Source of the DNA: Pseudomonas sp.
GTDB taxonomy: Bacteria; Pseudomonadota; Gammaproteobacteria; Pseudomonadales; Pseudomonadaceae
Direction of reading: 5' to 3'
Length of the DNA: 64,000 nt
Assembly: GCF_002796985.1 (NCBI RefSeq)
Contig: NZ_PEKX01000003.1
Location: 1-64,000, forward strand
Shown: positions 62,514 to 64,000 of the stretch, piece after piece
Numbering within the stretch: position 1 is the stretch's first letter
How the letters are laid out: each line of letters starts with the position of its first letter
Made by a program: the position numbers and the translations under genes
The notes under the pieces: model-generated
The model's input: only the letters and a program-made list of their open reading frames with translations
The model's database searches: none
What the model was told of the DNA's origin: nothing

Positions 62514-63593
62514 TCAGGCGGACAACAGGTGGCAGTGCTGCGGCGACCAGCTGCACCAATAGCGCTGGCCGCTGCGCAGGCTGCCCAGCAGCGGGTGCGA
62601 TACCGGCAGGCGCAGGTCGAGGCGCTCGCCCTGTTCCAGGGTCAGTTCGAGATTGACGTGGGCGCCCTGGTAGGTGGCGCTGCCGACGGTGCCGCAGAGG
62701 CCGTTGTCGCGGCCGGCGTCCTGCAGCGGGCGCAGGTCGATGTGCTCCGGGCGCACCGCCAGCCAGCTCTTGGCGCCCTGCCCGGCAGCGGGCGTTTGCG
62801 CCACGCGCAGAGGTTGGCCACGGAAATCACAGAGCGTGGTTTCAGTCTCGCGACCGACCACACCGACTTCCAGCAGGTTGGTGTCGCCGAGGAAGTTGGC
62901 AACGAAGCGGCTGGCCGGGCGTTCGTAGACCTCGCGCGGGGTGCCGACCTGCTCCAGGCGGCCCTTGTTGAACACGGCGATGCGGTCGGACAGCGCCAGC
63001 GCTTCTTCCTGGTCGTGAGTCACGAAGACGAAGGTGGTGCCGAAGTCCTTGTGCATGCGCGCCAGCTCGCCCTGCATTTCCTGGCGCAGGCGGCGGTCGA
63101 GGGCGGACAGCGGCTCGTCGAGCAACAGCAGCTTGGGCTTGAACACCAGCGCGCGGGCCAGCGCCACGCGCTGCTGCTGGCCGCCGGAGAGCTGGTTGAT
63201 GCCGCGCTCGCCCATGCCGGCGAGGCCGACGCGCTCCAGCACCTCCGCAACCCGGCGCTCGATCTCCGCGCCCGGCACCTTGCGGATGCGCAGCGGGTAG
63301 GCAACGTTCTGCGCCACGCTCATGTGCGGGAACAGCGCGTAGCCCTGGAACACCACGCCGAATTCACGCTGGTCCGGCGACAGGTGGGTGATGTCGCGGC
63401 CGTCCTGCTCGATGCGCCCTTCGCTGGGCTCGACGAAGCCGGCGAGCATCATCAGCGTGGTGCTTTTACCCGAGCCCGATGGACCCAGGAGCGTGAGGAA
63501 TTCGCCCTGGCGGATGCTCAGGCTAAGGTCGCTCAGGACCTGCAGGTTGCCGTAGCGCTTGCCCAGGCCGAGCAAGTCGACGAAATGCTGCAT
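62514..63593 (-). CDS. polyamine-type ABC ATPase (PotA-like), second system
   Basis: A 359-residue ABC ATPase with Walker A GPSGSGKST, signature LSGGQQQRVALARAL, Walker B LLLDEPLSALD, THDQEEAL and a TOBE domain (VRPEHIDLRPL). It is first in the second importer operon and lies 39 bases before the binding-protein gene. The ATG at 63593 (MQHFVDLLGL) is chosen by homology; the frame is open to 63671. It is divergent from the LysR gene at 63725. Confidence 0.9.
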   Translation of the reverse strand: MQHFVDLLGLGKRYGNLQVLSDLSLSIRQGEFLTLLGPSGSGKSTTLMMLAGFVEPSEGRIEQDGRDITHLSPDQREFGVVFQGYALFPHMSVAQNVAYPLRIRKVPGAEIERRVAEVLERVGLAGMGERGINQLSGGQQQRVALARALVFKPKLLLLDEPLSALDRRLRQEMQGELARMHKDFGTTFVFVTHDQEEALALSDRIAVFNKGRLEQVGTPREVYERPASRFVANFLGDTNLLEVGVVGRETETTLCDFRGQPLRVAQTPAAGQGAKSWLAVRPEHIDLRPLQDAGRDNGLCGTVGSATYQGAHVNLELTLEQGERLDLRLPVSHPLLGSLRSGQRYWCSWSPQHCHLLSA

Positions 63594-63656
63594 GGCGGAT
63601 CTCCAGCCGTTTTTTCTTGTTGATCGGTATTGGCTTGGGCTCATCTTCTGTGCAAA

Positions 63657-63704
63657 TTTAACTAACGACAATTCAATAGATTTCTGCCTGAATCGTTAGT
63701 CAAA
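63657..63704. promoter_or_regulatory. 12-bp dyad, candidate LysR operator
   Basis: TTTAACTAACGA (63657-63668) and TCGTTAGTCAAA (63693-63704) are inverted repeats with one mismatch in 12; the inner 8 bases are perfect. The spacer is 24 bases. It lies in the 131-base gap between the divergent ABC ATPase and LysR genes, and is the probable control site for both. Confidence 0.6.
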
Positions 63705-63724
63705 TTCACGAAAGAAGGTCCTTC

Positions 63725-64000
63725 ATGCGTCAGAACAGTGCGTTTCGCATGCCCTCGCTCATTGCCCTGCGCGCTTTCGAGGCGCTGGTCCGCCAGGGCA
63801 GCATCAGCCGCGCGGCGCTGGAGCTGCACGTCACCCACGGGGCGGTCAGCCACCAGGTGAAGAAGCTCGAGGAAGAACTGGGCATGGCGCTGGTGGAGCG
63901 CCAGGGCAAGGGCGTCAAGCTGACCCCGGCCGGGCGCCAGCTGAGCCAGCAGATCAGCAGCGCCTTCGACCAGTTGCGCGACATTCGCCGCGCCCTGCCC
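63725..64000 (+). CDS. LysR-family regulator, N-terminal part (cut by window edge)
   Basis: The first 92 codons of a LysR protein, cut by the window end. The winged helix is complete: LIALRAFEALVRQGSISRAALELHVTHGAVSHQVKKLEEELG (trimmed), of the GcvA-like type. It is divergent from the second polyamine-type importer and probably controls it through the 63657-63704 dyad. Confidence 0.87.
   Translation, partial: MRQNSAFRMPSLIALRAFEALVRQGSISRAALELHVTHGAVSHQVKKLEEELGMALVERQGKGVKLTPAGRQLSQQISSAFDQLRDIRRALP

Noticed and set aside
1..64000. tRNA, rRNA, riboswitch or IS elements
   Set aside because: Reading through the gaps I saw no cloverleaf, rRNA segment, known riboswitch core or transposase motif. 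A covariance-model scan could still find a small RNA.

Overview
The window is high-GC Pseudomonas-type chromosomal DNA. The gene content (OprD and BBP2-type porins, FUSC efflux, many LysR/GntR/AraC regulators, two polyamine-type ABC importers, the Pseudomonas 'GTAGGAGCGGA' REP family) fits the P. aeruginosa / P. nitroreducens / P. citronellolis side of the genus; the species is inference. A near-perfect dif site at 52-79 places the left edge at the replication terminus. In keeping with that, about 39 of the 58 genes I call lie on the minus strand, the strand transcribed toward dif. I see no rRNA, tRNA, CRISPR array, transposase or phage gene.

Region by region. 1-1506 is gene-poor and flanks dif. 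1507-3011 holds a nitronate monooxygenase-like flavoprotein and a small membrane protein. 3428-9968 (minus) is an aromatic catabolic cluster: MFS importer, outer-membrane barrel, TfdB-like FAD phenol hydroxylase, type I extradiol dioxygenase and FAH-family hydrolase, with a divergent GntR regulator (10140-10856). 10879-20401 (minus) is a long co-directional group: LysR, tripartite FUSC efflux (HlyD, DUF1656, FUSC) with an OprD porin, two pirins, an OsmC protein and two YcaC-type hydrolases; it looks like a toxic-compound or redox-stress response. An AraC regulator and an SDR are divergent at 20522-22599. 22844-26541 is a ferric-iron ABC importer (FbpABC/HitABC type) behind a Fur-box-like site. 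26689-30005 is a DUF347 membrane protein, a lipoprotein and an OmpR/HK pair. A DapA-like lyase, an EpsC-type serine acetyltransferase and a GNAT follow.

33315-44450 is the most unusual locus. On the minus strand it runs from a polyamine-type ABC importer (SBP, two permeases, ATPase) into a GT1-like glycosyltransferase, two DUF861 cupins, an AmgK-like kinase and an aldehyde dehydrogenase. A GntR regulator and a second paralogous glycosyltransferase diverge on the plus strand. I know of no described pathway that combines these parts; import of an amine-like solute with glycosylation and aldehyde oxidation is the working idea.

44608-56949 holds an EamA and an MHS-type transporter, a C45 autoproteolytic acyltransferase/hydrolase, a YtcJ-like amidohydrolase with a LysR, an ALDH10-like aminoaldehyde dehydrogenase, a SnoaL-AraC fusion regulator, a PuuB-like amine oxidase with a cupin, and a lytic transglycosylase. 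57204-63593 is a second amine-type import and processing operon (HDAC-like deacetylase, creatinase-like M24 protein, two permeases, Tat-type SBP, ATPase), divergent from a LysR gene cut by the right edge. Overall the right half reads as an accessory region for amine and amide catabolism, broken up by four REP-like palindrome families.
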